DNA from: Desulfobulbus sp.
GTDB lineage: Bacteria > Desulfobacterota > Desulfobulbia > Desulfobulbales > Desulfobulbaceae
NCBI GenBank assembly: GCA_031280615.1
Contig: JAITGO010000022.1
Location: forward strand, 224,951 to 288,950
Direction of reading: 5' to 3'
Length of the DNA: 64,000 nucleotides
The position numbers and the translations under genes are program-made. The notes beneath the pieces are model-generated. The model saw only the letters and a program-made list of their open reading frames with translations, did no database searches and was not told the origin of the DNA. Shown here in pieces: positions 36,153 to 45,254 of this stretch (positions are counted from its first letter, which is position 1; each line of letters opens with the position of its first letter).

Positions 36153-37448
36153 TTATGCGTGCTTCTTCTCAGGTGCCTTGAGAGTGGCAAGGATAATTAC
36201 TGCGATGGCCAAAATTACCGCCGAAGCAATGAACGGCGTCATAAAAGACTTGGTTATTTCCTGCAATTTACTACCGCAGGTTGGACCGAACAGTCCAGCT
36301 ACACCCCAGGCAGTAAACAACAGACCATAGTTGGAGCCTTGAGAGGTTATACCAAAGTAGTTGAGTGTGGTTGCCGGGAAAAGAGTAAACATAGCGCCAT
36401 AATTCCACCCGATTAGGGCTGCAGTTACAGACAAGAGTAGGGTGCTGGAGCCAGAAGGATAGAGCGCGACCATGGCAATGGCTTGCAAACTAAATAGAAT
36501 AATGAATACTTTTTTAGTCCCGCCCAGTTTATCAACAATAGGGCCAATCAAGATGCGCACCGCTGCATTAGCGACGGCCAAGCATTGAACCGCGAGGCCA
36601 GGATTAGTGTTGCCCGCATCGCCTCCGAATTTGGCAAGGAGACCGATGACCATCAGGCCAGCAAAAGAGCCACAGAAATAGACGAGCCACAGCAGCCAGA
36701 ATTGGGGAGTTTTTTTGGCTTCTTCGTAAGTGTAGTCGCGGAAAGCTTTTGGGCCGCCTGCGGCCGGAACAGGAGGATTCCATCCGGCGGGTTTGTATCC
36801 GGCTGGCGGATTCTTCATACAAAGAGCCGCCAAAACAACAAGGACAGCCATGGCAATGCCTACATAATAGAAAACCGGCAAAGCGCTGCCGTTGTTTGCG
36901 GCTATGATTTTGTCGGCAATCGGGACCATAATAAAGGAACCGATTCCAAGGCCTACGACAGTAAAGCCGGTCGCCATGGCTTTTTTATCTGGCCACCATT
37001 TGGAAGCCACGGCAATGGGCGGCAGGTAGACAAAGGCACCACCGAAACCGGCTAGTACACCATAATAGAGATAAAAGAGGTAGAGTTGCGTTTTTGCCGC
37101 TTCTTTTGCGGCAATGGCGGCCTCGCCGCCAGCAGCAAGAATGGCTTTGTCAGGCGGGGAAAGGGTAGACACCAAAAAAAAGCCAAGTGCCAAAACCAGG
37201 CCTCCGAAGAAAACGACATTACGAGGTCCAATCTTATCACTGAGCTTCCCACCCGGGAAGGTCATCAAGCCAAAAACAAAACAAATAATAGCGTACGCGA
37301 AAGCGACCTCGGTTTGTGCCCAACCAAATTCTGCCATTAGCGGTTTTATCAATTTACTGAACGCATACAACAGTAAACCGCAAGTTGTGCTGCCTAAAAG
37401 ACCTCCAAGTAGTGGTATCCATCTTGGAAAAGTAGTTTGCTCTGACAT
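36153..37448 (-). CDS. MFS transporter, OFA (oxalate/formate antiporter-like) family
   Basis: 431 residues with twelve hydrophobic segments. OFA-like features are the N-terminal RWIPLLGGLLGSTTCGLLLYAFS, FPGGKLSDKIGPRNVVF after helix 2 and the long central loop with ALCMKNPPAGYKP. Substrates in the family are small carboxylates (oxalate, formate, lactate, pyruvate); here unknown. Base composition is visibly more AT-rich, with many A/T third positions, than in the genes on both sides, suggesting transfer. It has its own promoter and shares the terminator downstream. Confidence 0.85.
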   Translation of the reverse strand: MSEQTTFPRWIPLLGGLLGSTTCGLLLYAFSKLIKPLMAEFGWAQTEVAFAYAIICFVFGLMTFPGGKLSDKIGPRNVVFFGGLVLALGFFLVSTLSPPDKAILAAGGEAAIAAKEAAKTQLYLFYLYYGVLAGFGGAFVYLPPIAVASKWWPDKKAMATGFTVVGLGIGSFIMVPIADKIIAANNGSALPVFYYVGIAMAVLVVLAALCMKNPPAGYKPAGWNPPVPAAGGPKAFRDYTYEEAKKTPQFWLLWLVYFCGSFAGLMVIGLLAKFGGDAGNTNPGLAVQCLAVANAAVRILIGPIVDKLGGTKKVFIILFSLQAIAMVALYPSGSSTLLLSVTAALIGWNYGAMFTLFPATTLNYFGITSQGSNYGLLFTAWGVAGLFGPTCGSKLQEITKSFMTPFIASAVILAIAVIILATLKAPEKKHA

Positions 37449-38051
37449 TTATGCATTCCCCCTTAATCTTGTAGTTGAGTTGGCCTACTTAGCTACTTTA
37501 TGTGCGTATCCTTGCTTTCGCTTCCCGTTCTCCTCCTTTTTTTGCTGAATTATCTTGCGGTTACCTGAGTTTTTCCGATTTTTCCAACGTGTCGGTGACT
37601 ATAAAGGAGTTCCAAAGTGCTGTCAACGAACAAAATCAAGGGGTTTGAGTTGATTTTTCGTCTTTTTTCCTCTGTTTGCGATTTAAGGTTGCCAAACAAT
37701 GATGCGCCATTCAGCCAGAACAAGCTGAAGATGTTGGCGTTTCCCCCCTAGTGCTGAATCATAATTCAAGTAAAAAATCATTTTATTTGATAGGAAGAAA
37801 AAATATTGATGACGATGGCGGCCCATGTGCCGATTGTCGGCCCGATGTTGGGCGACGACTTGTATTGTCGAAAAGACAGCCATGAAAACACCGGGTTATG
37901 GCGAACGCTGTGTGGGGCTGTCTCTCGAGAGAGACGGGTTGGTCGATACCGCACCCACGGCCACGCAACGGTTCTTGCCATTCCGGCTCCGGTCAACTAT
38001 CATGGCTCGTTGTTTTTGTTCGTACTTTTCTCGTCAACAAGGGAGTCTGCC
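37449..38051. other. Long intergenic region between the OFA transporter and pta
   Basis: 603 bases. The transporter promoter lies at 37598-37626. The middle (37680-37800) is AT-rich. Bases 37806-38051 stay open in frame with pta, but there is no ribosome site until AAGGGAG just before 38052, and the extra 82 residues do not look like protein. I see no RNA gene or repeat. Confidence 0.5.
37598..37626 (-). promoter_or_regulatory. Sigma-70-type promoter of the OFA-transporter gene
   Basis: Minus strand: TTGACA (37626-37621), 17-base spacer, TATAGT (37603-37598). Nearly perfect boxes and ideal spacing; a leader of about 140 bases. Confidence 0.75.
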
Positions 38052-40163
38052 ATGGCCGACAGCCTGTACATCGCCAACCTGGAAAAAGAGAGCGGCAAGC
38101 TGGTCGTCACCCTGGGGGTCATGGAGATCCTGTCCCGGCGGATCGACCGCGTCGGTTTTTTTCGGCCGATCGTGCCGGGGGACGGCAGCAACGATAACGA
38201 CATCAACCTGATCAAGAAACGCTACAACATCGGACTCGAGTACGATGAAATCGCCGGCATCAGCCATGACGAGGCCCGCGCCCTGATCGCCGGCGGCGAC
38301 GACCAGCTTTTGTTCCGCGAGATTGTCCGCAAGTTCAGTGAAGTCCGCAAGAAATGCGATTTCCTCCTGTGCGAGGGACCGACCATCGTGAACATGTCCG
38401 ATGCTTTTGACTACGACATCTCCATCCGCATTGCCCGGGAGCTGGGCTCCCCGACCCTGCACGTGGTCAACGGCCGCGACCGCACCGTGGCCGAAATCGA
38501 AAAGAACATCGGCGTGGCCGAAAAGATTTACGAGCAGTATCAATGCCCGCTGCTGGCGATCTTCGTCAACCGGATCGCCCCCGGCCTGCTGGCCGCGGCG
38601 GCCACAGAGATCCGCGGCCAGCACCGCGACAAACCCTACCGCTTCGATTTTCTGCCGGAGATGGCGGGGTTCAGCATGCCCACCATGGAGGAAATCACCG
38701 AGGGGATCGGCGCCCGCCATTTCAGCGGCCCCTGCTCCGGCCTGCAGCGCGACGTGCATGCCATCAAGGTGGCGGCGATGTCGTCGTCCAACTACATCGA
38801 TTTCCTCGAAGAGGACGATCTGGTGGTGACCGCGGGTGATCGGCCGGACATCATTTTCGCCACCCTGGGCGCCATTGCCTCACGCAATTACCCATCGCCG
38901 GCCGGCCTGCTCCTGTCCGGCGGCATGGAGCCGAGCCCGTCGATGGTAAAACTGCTCGACGGCATCGGCGGCCTGGCCCTGCCGATCTACCTGATGGACG
39001 GCGATACCTTCAGCGTGGCCCGGCATGCCGGTGAAATCAAGGGGGTGGTCCGGCCGCACAACGAACAGAAGATCAATCGGGCCCTGGGGGTGTTCGAAAG
39101 CCATGTCGACACCTCCGGCCTGGAGCAGCGGGTGATCGAGACCAAGTCCGCGACCATGTCGCCGCTGATGTTCGAGTATTCGCTGTTCCAGCGGGCCCGG
39201 AGCATACGCAAGCACGTGGTCCTGCCCGAGGGATGCGAGGAGCGCATCCTCCAGGCGGCCGAGATCCTGCGCTCCCGCGAGGTGGTGGACCTCACCTTGC
39301 TGGGCGACGAAAAAATCATCCGCAGTCGGGCCGCCACCCTGGGACTTAGGCTCCAGGATGTGCAGATCATCGATCCCCGCGGCTCGGAGCTGCGCGAGGA
39401 ATTCATCGAAAGCCTCTACCAGGCGCGCAGGCATAAGGGGGCCACCCGCGACTACGCCCGCGATGTCATCAACGATGTCAGCTACTTCGGCACCCTGATG
39501 GTCCATACCGGCCGGGCCGACGGCATGGTGTCGGGGGCGGCGCACACCACCCAGCAAACCGTGCGGCCGGCGTTCCAGATCATTCGCACCCGGCCGGAGG
39601 TGCGGGTCATTTCCAGCGTGTTTTTCATGTGTTTCCAGACCAAGGTTCTGGTCTACGGCGACTGCGCCGTCAACCCCAACCCCTCCAGCGAGGACCTGGC
39701 CGAGATCGCCATCCGTTCCGCCGAGACCGCCGCCATGTTCGACATCGATCCGGTGGTGGCCATGCTGTCCTACTCCAGCGGGGATTCGGGCCAGGGCGAG
39801 GATGTGGAGCGGGTGCGGCAGGCGGTGCTGCTGGCCCGCCAGCGCCGGCCCGAACTAAAAATCGACGGCCCGCTCCAGTACGACGCGGCCATCGACCTGG
39901 CGGTGGGCAGCCAGAAAATGCCGGAAAGCGAGGTGGCCGGCCGGGCCAGCGTGTTCATTTTTCCGGATCTCAACACCGGCAACAACACCTACAAGGCGGT
40001 GCAGCGTTCCTCCGGGGCTGTGGCCATCGGGCCGATCCTGCAGGGACTCAACAAGCCGGTCAACGATCTCAGCCGGGGGTGCCTGGTGACGGACATCGTC
40101 AACACCGTGGCCATCACCGCCATCCAGGCCCAGGCGATGGACCGGCAACATTCGGGCCGCTGA
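38052..40163 (+). CDS. pta: Phosphate acetyltransferase
   Basis: 703 residues, close to the long Pta of enterobacteria. N-terminal P-loop-like/BioD-type domain without a strict Walker motif (about 1-220), a DRTGG-type middle domain, and the catalytic C-terminal domain (about 370-700) with VVLPEGCEERILQAAEIL, GRADGMVSGAAHTT, GDCAVNPNPSSEDLAEIA and VFIFPDLNTGNNTYKAVQR. It interconverts acetyl-CoA and acetyl phosphate. No acetate kinase gene is adjacent. The ATG at 38052 follows AAGGGAG. Confidence 0.95.
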   Translation: MADSLYIANLEKESGKLVVTLGVMEILSRRIDRVGFFRPIVPGDGSNDNDINLIKKRYNIGLEYDEIAGISHDEARALIAGGDDQLLFREIVRKFSEVRKKCDFLLCEGPTIVNMSDAFDYDISIRIARELGSPTLHVVNGRDRTVAEIEKNIGVAEKIYEQYQCPLLAIFVNRIAPGLLAAAATEIRGQHRDKPYRFDFLPEMAGFSMPTMEEITEGIGARHFSGPCSGLQRDVHAIKVAAMSSSNYIDFLEEDDLVVTAGDRPDIIFATLGAIASRNYPSPAGLLLSGGMEPSPSMVKLLDGIGGLALPIYLMDGDTFSVARHAGEIKGVVRPHNEQKINRALGVFESHVDTSGLEQRVIETKSATMSPLMFEYSLFQRARSIRKHVVLPEGCEERILQAAEILRSREVVDLTLLGDEKIIRSRAATLGLRLQDVQIIDPRGSELREEFIESLYQARRHKGATRDYARDVINDVSYFGTLMVHTGRADGMVSGAAHTTQQTVRPAFQIIRTRPEVRVISSVFFMCFQTKVLVYGDCAVNPNPSSEDLAEIAIRSAETAAMFDIDPVVAMLSYSSGDSGQGEDVERVRQAVLLARQRRPELKIDGPLQYDAAIDLAVGSQKMPESEVAGRASVFIFPDLNTGNNTYKAVQRSSGAVAIGPILQGLNKPVNDLSRGCLVTDIVNTVAITAIQAQAMDRQHSGR

Positions 40164-40216
40164 GCGCCGGGCAACGGCGGCCGCCATTCTTTTCATTCTT
40201 TGCAGGAGGTATGACC

Positions 40217-40597
40217 ATGACCAAGGAAGCCGACGACAGGACAGCGGTATTGGCTCAAATTCGCCAGGTGTTGGACGCGGTCGAGGCGGACGACCTCGAC
40301 ACCGTCTACGACCATCGGGCGACCATCGTCGCCATGTATGCCCAGGCCATGGCGGAGTTCCATTTCGAGGAGGAGCAGCTCGAATGGCTCAACGAGCTGC
40401 TGGCGGCGGTGGAAACCGACGACCTGACCACCTGCCGCCAGTTGCTCGGCCAGGAAACCAACGCCCAGACCCTGTTTCTCGCCTCCCAGTTCGTCGCCCT
40501 GATGGCCGGTTTTTTCCACCACGACGAATTGCTGACCATGGCCCAGGCCATGGGCCTCGAGGCCCTGCTCAAGGCGATGGACAGCGACGGGGAATAA
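40217..40597 (+). CDS. Small helical protein of unknown function
   Basis: 126 residues, acidic and almost entirely helical by pattern (ADDLDTVYDHRATIVAMYAQAMAEF, EEEQLEWLNELLAAVE). No cysteine pair, signal or membrane segment. AGGAGGT is correctly spaced for the ATG at 40217; another ATG lies two codons earlier. 53 bases after pta and 28 before the radical SAM gene, so probably co-transcribed with them. Confidence 0.65.
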   Translation: MTKEADDRTAVLAQIRQVLDAVEADDLDTVYDHRATIVAMYAQAMAEFHFEEEQLEWLNELLAAVETDDLTTCRQLLGQETNAQTLFLASQFVALMAGFFHHDELLTMAQAMGLEALLKAMDSDGE

Positions 40598-40625
40598 ACC
40601 GCCGGTCCGTTTCCCGGAGGCTGCC

Positions 40626-41567
40626 ATGCCCATCGCCGCCCACGGCCTGCATGCCAGCGGCCAACTCCGCCGGCGCGCCGAGGAGGCCCTTCGGCGGCTG
40701 GCCTGCTGCACCCTGTGCCCCCGCCGCTGCCGGGTTGACCGACTGGCCGGCGAGACCGGTCGGTGCGGCACCGGCGCCTTGGCGCGAATAGCCAGTTACG
40801 GCCCCCATTTCGGCGAGGAGGCGCCCTTGGTCGGCCATGGCGGCTCCGGCACCATTTTCCTCGCCGGCTGCAACCTCTGCTGCTGTTTTTGCCAGAACTA
40901 CGAGATCAGCCAGGGCGACGAGGCCGGTCAGGAGGTCGATGCCCACGGGTTTGCCGCCGCCATGCTCGAATTGCAGGCCATGGGATGCCACAACATCAAC
41001 CTAGTCACGCCCAGCCATGTGGTGCCGCAGATTCTGGCGGCCCTGATCCCGGCCCTGGAGGGCGGGCTCGCCATTCCGATCGTCTTCAACTGCGGCGGCT
41101 ACGAAAGCGCCGAAACCCTGGCCCTGCTGGACGGTGCGGTCGACATCTACATGCCGGATGTCAAGTTCTGGCAACCGGCCACCTCAGACCGCTATGCCGA
41201 AGCACCGGATTACCCGGACCGGGTCCGCAAGGCCCTGGCGGCTATGCACCGGCAGGTCGGCGACCTGGTTATCGGCCCGGACGGCATCGCCCGCTCCGGT
41301 CTGATGATCCGCCACCTGTTGATGCCGGGATTGCTGGCCGAGACGGAATCGATTCTCCGGTTCATCGCCGCCGACCTGTCCCCGGCCAGCTACCTCAACA
41401 TCATGGCCCAGTACCACCCCTGCGGCCTGGCCGGCCGGTTTGCGGAACTGGATCGGCCCCTGACCGGCAAGGAATACCGCAACGCCTTGGAGACGGCCCG
41501 GACCCTGGGCTTCACCCGGCTCGACACTCCCGAGATCACCCGGCTGCTGCGGCAGCTTAACTTGTGA
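40626..41567 (+). CDS. Radical SAM protein, pyruvate-formate-lyase-activating-enzyme-like
   Basis: 313 residues. Radical SAM cluster motif C-x3-C-x2-C in FLAGCNLCCCFCQNYEISQ near residue 83. Upstream, CCTLCPRRCRVDR is a second cysteine cluster typical of the COG1313-type PflA-like family. Later VDIYMPDVKFW and LIRHLLMPGLLAET-like segments follow the family. Such proteins make a 5-deoxyadenosyl radical; some activate glycyl-radical enzymes, but no glycyl-radical enzyme gene is next to it, so the target is unknown. CCGGAGG precedes the ATG. Confidence 0.85.
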   Translation: MPIAAHGLHASGQLRRRAEEALRRLACCTLCPRRCRVDRLAGETGRCGTGALARIASYGPHFGEEAPLVGHGGSGTIFLAGCNLCCCFCQNYEISQGDEAGQEVDAHGFAAAMLELQAMGCHNINLVTPSHVVPQILAALIPALEGGLAIPIVFNCGGYESAETLALLDGAVDIYMPDVKFWQPATSDRYAEAPDYPDRVRKALAAMHRQVGDLVIGPDGIARSGLMIRHLLMPGLLAETESILRFIAADLSPASYLNIMAQYHPCGLAGRFAELDRPLTGKEYRNALETARTLGFTRLDTPEITRLLRQLNL

Positions 41568-41634
41568 GCGATTCCCCGTTCCCCGGCATACGCGATTTGT
41601 CCAAGGTCAAAGCGGGGAAGTCGTTGATTTCGTT

Positions 41635-41663
41635 TTGACGAACCGGATTGCCATTGCTACCAT
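41635..41663 (+). promoter_or_regulatory. Weak sigma-70-type promoter for the small membrane protein gene
   Basis: TTGACG (41635-41640), 17-base spacer, TACCAT (41658-41663). Transcription would begin about 120 bases before the gene. Confidence 0.35.
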
Positions 41664-41787
41664 ACAAATAGGTCGAGTCCATCCGGGCGTGTGCATCGCC
41701 CGTCTTGCACGACGATTTTTGTGGTACCAGGCATCGTGATTCCCGTCCTTCGACTGGACATCTTCCCTACCCAACAAGGAGAAAAGG

Positions 41788-42126
41788 ATGAATTTTGGCT
41801 CCATTGCCGAATCGATCGGCCGGTTTGTCGAGAAAACGCACCTGGTGGAACAGGCCAAGGCCGCCGATTTCCCGGCATTGTTCACCAACCCCTGGTTTTT
41901 GGTCCCCTTCGTCGCCCTGGTCGGCTACCAGCTGTACAAGAAGGCCTTCCGCGACATCATCATTCTGGCGCTCCTCATGGGGGCCTGGTATGCCTCGGGG
42001 ACGCCCTACATGCATGGCATGGTGATCGACGGCCAGTTGCAGATCAACAAGATCCTGCCCGTTGCTTTCGGCGGTGCCGCGATGCTGGGCTTGATCGTCT
42101 ATCTTATCATCGGCCGTTCCGATTGA
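41788..42126 (+). CDS. Small membrane protein of unknown function
   Basis: 112 residues with an amphipathic N-terminus and three hydrophobic segments (about 32-48, 54-68 and 88-108). CAAGGAG lies upstream of the ATG. No family recognised. It stands before the cyclic-nucleotide-binding-like gene, 74 bases away. Confidence 0.65.
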   Translation: MNFGSIAESIGRFVEKTHLVEQAKAADFPALFTNPWFLVPFVALVGYQLYKKAFRDIIILALLMGAWYASGTPYMHGMVIDGQLQINKILPVAFGGAAMLGLIVYLIIGRSD

Positions 42127-42200
42127 GCGGTCCCGTCCCGGAACCCTTCCGGGCACGGTTGTGACCCGCCGCTCGTCCGACGGCCTGTTGCCGGAGAATC

Positions 42201-43271
42201 ATGGAATACCGTAACGCGATCTTCATTATCACCGAGGAACGTTCTTGCCAGATCTACAATGTCGGCGAGGAATTCAAGGTCGAGCAGAACGCCCTGACCG
42301 GTCCCGAAGGCAAGCCCGTCTGCCTGGTGTTGATGAACGAATTACTGAAGGCACTGGTCGAGAAGAAAAGCATGCAGCGCTTTTCTCCCATGGGGCCGCA
42401 ACGGGTCAAATTCGAGTGCGGCGGCTGCAGCGGCATGATCCGGTTCGAGTTCAAGAAGGAAAAGGATTTCGCCACGCTCCAGATGAAGCTGCTGGCCGTG
42501 GCCGAACAGAAGGCGCGGATGCGCCATCTGGACCGGTTCTACGACGTGCTGCGCGGCCTGGACATTTTCGAGCCGCTTAACGACGACAGCCTGCGCGACC
42601 TTTCCGCCCAACTCCAGCTGAAGGTGTTCGAGGCCAACAAGGTCGTGCTCAAGAAAGGGGAGCCGGGAACCAGCCTCTATATCGTGCTCGAGGGCAAGGT
42701 CGCGGTCATCGGCGACGAGGGGCAGACCTTGTCCGAGATGGGAGTGGGCAAAATTTTCGGGGAAATGAGCCTCTTGTCCGGCGAGCCGATCACCACCTCC
42801 ATCCATTCCCGGGAAAGGAGCCGCCTGGCCGTGCTCTCCAGCAAGGATTTCAAGCATGTCCTCAACCGCTATCCGGTGCTGCAGGTCTTTTTCTACCGGA
42901 TGCTGGTGGAGCGCGCCCAGGCCAACACCATGCGGGCCGGCACCATCAGTTCGGGCATGACCGGCCGCTTGGCCGAAATCAATCCGGTGGAATTGTTCCA
43001 GCTGATCAACTCGAGCCAGAAGACCGGCAAGGTCCAGCTGACCCTCGACGATGGCAACGCGGAGGTAACCTTCCACGAAGGGGAACTGATCGACGCCCGC
43101 TACGGCGAGCTTGCCGGCAAAGAGGCCTTTTTCGCCCTGCTGGCGAAAAGCGAGGGGAACTTCACCTACGCCGGCGGTCTTACGGCCGAGGAAACCAGGC
43201 TGCCGGTCATCGGCGGCTTCATGGGCTTGATCATGGAAGGACTGCGGCGGGTGGACGAACAGAGGAGCTGA
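42201..43271 (+). CDS. Cyclic-nucleotide-binding-like sensor with DUF4388/PATAN-type C-terminus
   Basis: 356 residues. The N-terminal unit (about 1-95) has a TIGR/repression-like beta pattern and a C-G-G-C pair (FECGGCSGMIRF). A cNMP-binding fold follows (about 110-245): VVLKKGEPGTSLYIVLEGKV, GVGKIFGEMSLLSGEPITTS. The C-terminus (about 255-345) reads TGRLAEINPVELFQLINSSQ, KTGKVQLTLDDGNAEVTF and ARYGELAGKEAFFALL, the PATAN/DUF4388 pattern found in deltaproteobacterial signalling proteins. No DNA-binding helix-turn-helix, so it probably acts through protein contacts. CCGGAG precedes the start. Confidence 0.8.
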   Translation: MEYRNAIFIITEERSCQIYNVGEEFKVEQNALTGPEGKPVCLVLMNELLKALVEKKSMQRFSPMGPQRVKFECGGCSGMIRFEFKKEKDFATLQMKLLAVAEQKARMRHLDRFYDVLRGLDIFEPLNDDSLRDLSAQLQLKVFEANKVVLKKGEPGTSLYIVLEGKVAVIGDEGQTLSEMGVGKIFGEMSLLSGEPITTSIHSRERSRLAVLSSKDFKHVLNRYPVLQVFFYRMLVERAQANTMRAGTISSGMTGRLAEINPVELFQLINSSQKTGKVQLTLDDGNAEVTFHEGELIDARYGELAGKEAFFALLAKSEGNFTYAGGLTAEETRLPVIGGFMGLIMEGLRRVDEQRS

Positions 43272-43316
43272 GGGCTACGGCTGCCGGCGCTCAAGAGATG
43301 AAAATCCGGCCCCTTG

Positions 43317-43745
43317 TCATGGATTGGCCTGGAGAAACTGCTGTCGCAACCGGGCCTTTTGCTCGGACGAGAGGGAGCGCCACTGTTCCAGCAACTCTTG
43401 CCGCTGCTCCGGCGGGAGCTGGCGCAACTGCTCCCGGGCGGCCTGCAGCCGCTGTCTTTGTTCCGGCGACCGGTTCCGCCAGCGTTGAAAGCGATCCTTG
43501 GCCTTGGCCCGCTGTTCGGGGGACGTGTTTTGCCAGCGGTCCGCCCCCTGGCGCAGCCGTTCCTGATCTTCCGGGGCAAGGTTGTTCCACTGCTTGGCAA
43601 AGGGCTGGAGAATGCGTTGCTCCCGGGGGCTGAGATCCTTGAATGCCCCGGCCTGAAGGAGCGGGGTCCAGCCGAGCAGCAGTGTAAGCATCAGCCCCAA
43701 GCCTGCCAGCCAATGCGCCCTGCCTTGTCGATCGATAGTTGCCAT
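43317..43745 (-). CDS. DUF3106-type periplasmic protein
   Basis: 142 residues from the ATG at 43745, chosen for GGGGAG just upstream. Signal peptide about 10-32. The mature part is repeated Arg/Gln-rich helices with the recurring pattern SPEQRAKAKDRFQRWRNRSP and LPPEQRQELLEQWRSL, which matches DUF3106. Function of the family is unknown. Confidence 0.75.
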   Translation of the reverse strand: MATIDRQGRAHWLAGLGLMLTLLLGWTPLLQAGAFKDLSPREQRILQPFAKQWNNLAPEDQERLRQGADRWQNTSPEQRAKAKDRFQRWRNRSPEQRQRLQAAREQLRQLPPEQRQELLEQWRSLSSEQKARLRQQFLQANP

Positions 43746-43837
43746 CGTCTGTCTCCCCAATCTTCCTTCCGGGCCGGAACGCGGCCCTTGTCCGCCGGTC
43801 GTGTCCCCCAAGCGAAAGTGGGTGGAACCTTGCGCCC

Positions 43838-44383
43838 CTATTCGTCCTCTTCCTCCGATTCCTTCACGTATCTAGATAGATAGAACGACTGCGCCACCAC
43901 AAAGACCAGGGTCAGGCCGAGCATGCCGAACAATTTGAAATTGACCCAGGTGTCGCGGTCGTAATAGGTCATGACATAGAGGTTGACCCCGCCTAACACG
44001 AAAAAGAAGGCTGTCCAGGCCAGGTTGAGGCGCCGCCAGACCGGCGACGGCAGGGCAAGGTTGCTTCCCAGCAGGCGCTCGATGGCGGTTTGCCGGCCCA
44101 CCACCTGGCTGAGCAGAAAGGCGCCGCCGAACAGCCAGTTGATGACCGTGGGCTTCCATTTGATGAATTGCTCATCGCGGAGGAAAAGGGTGAGGCCGCC
44201 GAAGATGAGGATGATGGCCAGGGTGGTCAGCTGCATCGTCCCCACCTTGCGGGTGGTGATCCACAGCCAGCCGCTTTGGGCCAGAGTGGCCACGATGGCC
44301 ACCCCAGTGGCGACGTAGATGTCGAACAGCTTGTAGGCGACGAAAAAAAGCAGGACCGGAAGAAAATCGAAAAGAAACTTCAT
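43838..44383 (-). CDS. yciB: Septation/intracellular-septation-type inner-membrane protein YciB
   Basis: 181 residues, five hydrophobic segments, starting MKFLFDFLPVLLFFVAYKLFDIYVAT, a hallmark of YciB/IspZ, and containing KWKPTVINWLFGGAFLLSQ and LNLAWTAFFFVLGGVNLYV. It affects envelope integrity and septation in enterobacteria. The C-terminus ends in Glu/Asp. It is transcribed with or just before the DUF3106 gene. Confidence 0.93.
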   Translation of the reverse strand: MKFLFDFLPVLLFFVAYKLFDIYVATGVAIVATLAQSGWLWITTRKVGTMQLTTLAIILIFGGLTLFLRDEQFIKWKPTVINWLFGGAFLLSQVVGRQTAIERLLGSNLALPSPVWRRLNLAWTAFFFVLGGVNLYVMTYYDRDTWVNFKLFGMLGLTLVFVVAQSFYLSRYVKESEEEDE

Positions 44384-44717
44384 GGATGCTGGGCAATGGA
44401 CAACGGCGGAACGGGCGGCGGGAGGCAGTGAGCCGGATCAGATGCCTTGCCGGTGGTTGCGGACGGGTGCAACGCGCATCCCTCTTTTAAACATTCTCAC
44501 CCGCTTTTGCCATCGGGAATAATGGCTGCAGGCGGTGCGGGCCGTACCGCTTCGCCTTTAGCCGGTTTGGCCGGCATTTTTTTGTCCGCACTTTGTGCCC
44601 GGCGCCACTGGAATCGCGGCCACCGCCATGCGCTGCGGCCAACATAAAAAAAGGGGCGAACGAATCGCCCCTTGTTACTGCTTTGGTCGGTTGAAATCAG
44701 GAAGTAAAGCTCAAGGA
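44384..44717. other. Intergenic region between yciB and the small periplasmic protein
   Basis: 334 bases. It contains the terminator of the small periplasmic protein gene at 44646-44673 and otherwise nothing I can support. Confidence 0.5.
44646..44673 (-). terminator. Rho-independent terminator of the small periplasmic protein gene
   Basis: Minus strand: AAGGGGCGA pairs with TCGCCCCTT around a short loop, then a T-run. Confidence 0.85.
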
Positions 44718-44978
44718 TTATTTTTTCTGCATTGCCTGCCATTCTTCGATAACAGCCTTGCAAGCCGGGGTGGCTTTGTCCAGGTTCTCCGGTTTGGCGA
44801 CACACCCTCTTCTTCCGCCGCCGCCTTTGACGACATCGGCGCAGGGGCCGCCGGGGGCAATCTGGGCTGCGCACTCTTTTTCAAACTTCGCCCGGTTGGC
44901 CAAATCCGCAGCATCCTCCGCAGCAAAAGCACTTGCGCACAAAAACAACGACGAAATCAGAATCACTGCCATTCTCAT
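44718..44978 (-). CDS. Small exported protein with four cysteines
   Basis: 86 residues from the ATG at 44978, preceded by TAAGGAGAGG. Signal peptide MRMAVILISSLFLCASAFA. The mature 67 residues hold four cysteines (ECAAQI, PCADVV, RGCVAKP, PACKAV) and end in a charged helix. The cysteine spacing suggests two disulfides or a metal/heme-free periplasmic fold. No heme CXXCH motif. No family recognised. Followed by its own terminator. Confidence 0.65.
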   Translation of the reverse strand: MRMAVILISSLFLCASAFAAEDAADLANRAKFEKECAAQIAPGGPCADVVKGGGGRRGCVAKPENLDKATPACKAVIEEWQAMQKK

Positions 44979-45208
44979 GGGGTTCCTCTCCTTAAGTAGG
45001 TGGGGGTGAAAGAAAGAACTTCGCCTTACAACCATAAGTTTTACTGTACACAACGATCAAAAATACTGCAATAGGTTTTCCTCGTGTTTATGAGGATAAC
45101 TTGGGAGCATAGTTAGATTTTTCTAGTCTTGGGAACCGGAGAAAGGGCGCGATCCGCACCGGGTGCGGCCGCCCCGGCAGACGGCCGGCCGTCGCAAGGG
45201 CTGCGGGG

Positions 45209-45241
45209 GAAAAAGCACGAGGGCGGGGTGGCTCGCCCTCG
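45209..45241 (-). terminator. Rho-independent terminator after hydG
   Basis: Minus strand: CGAGGGCG (45241-45234) pairs with CGCCCTCG (45225-45218), followed by TGCTTTTT. It closes the periplasmic hydrogenase operon. Confidence 0.75.
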
Positions 45242-45254
45242 TTGTCAAGGAGGA

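Noticed and set aside
37806..38051. N-terminal extension of phosphate acetyltransferase
   Set aside because: The frame is open, but the added residues look non-coding and the ribosome site lies just before 38052.
44561..44583. GCCGG/CCGGC hairpin followed by T on the plus strand as a terminator
   Set aside because: The stem is only five pairs and there is no plus-strand gene upstream for it to end.
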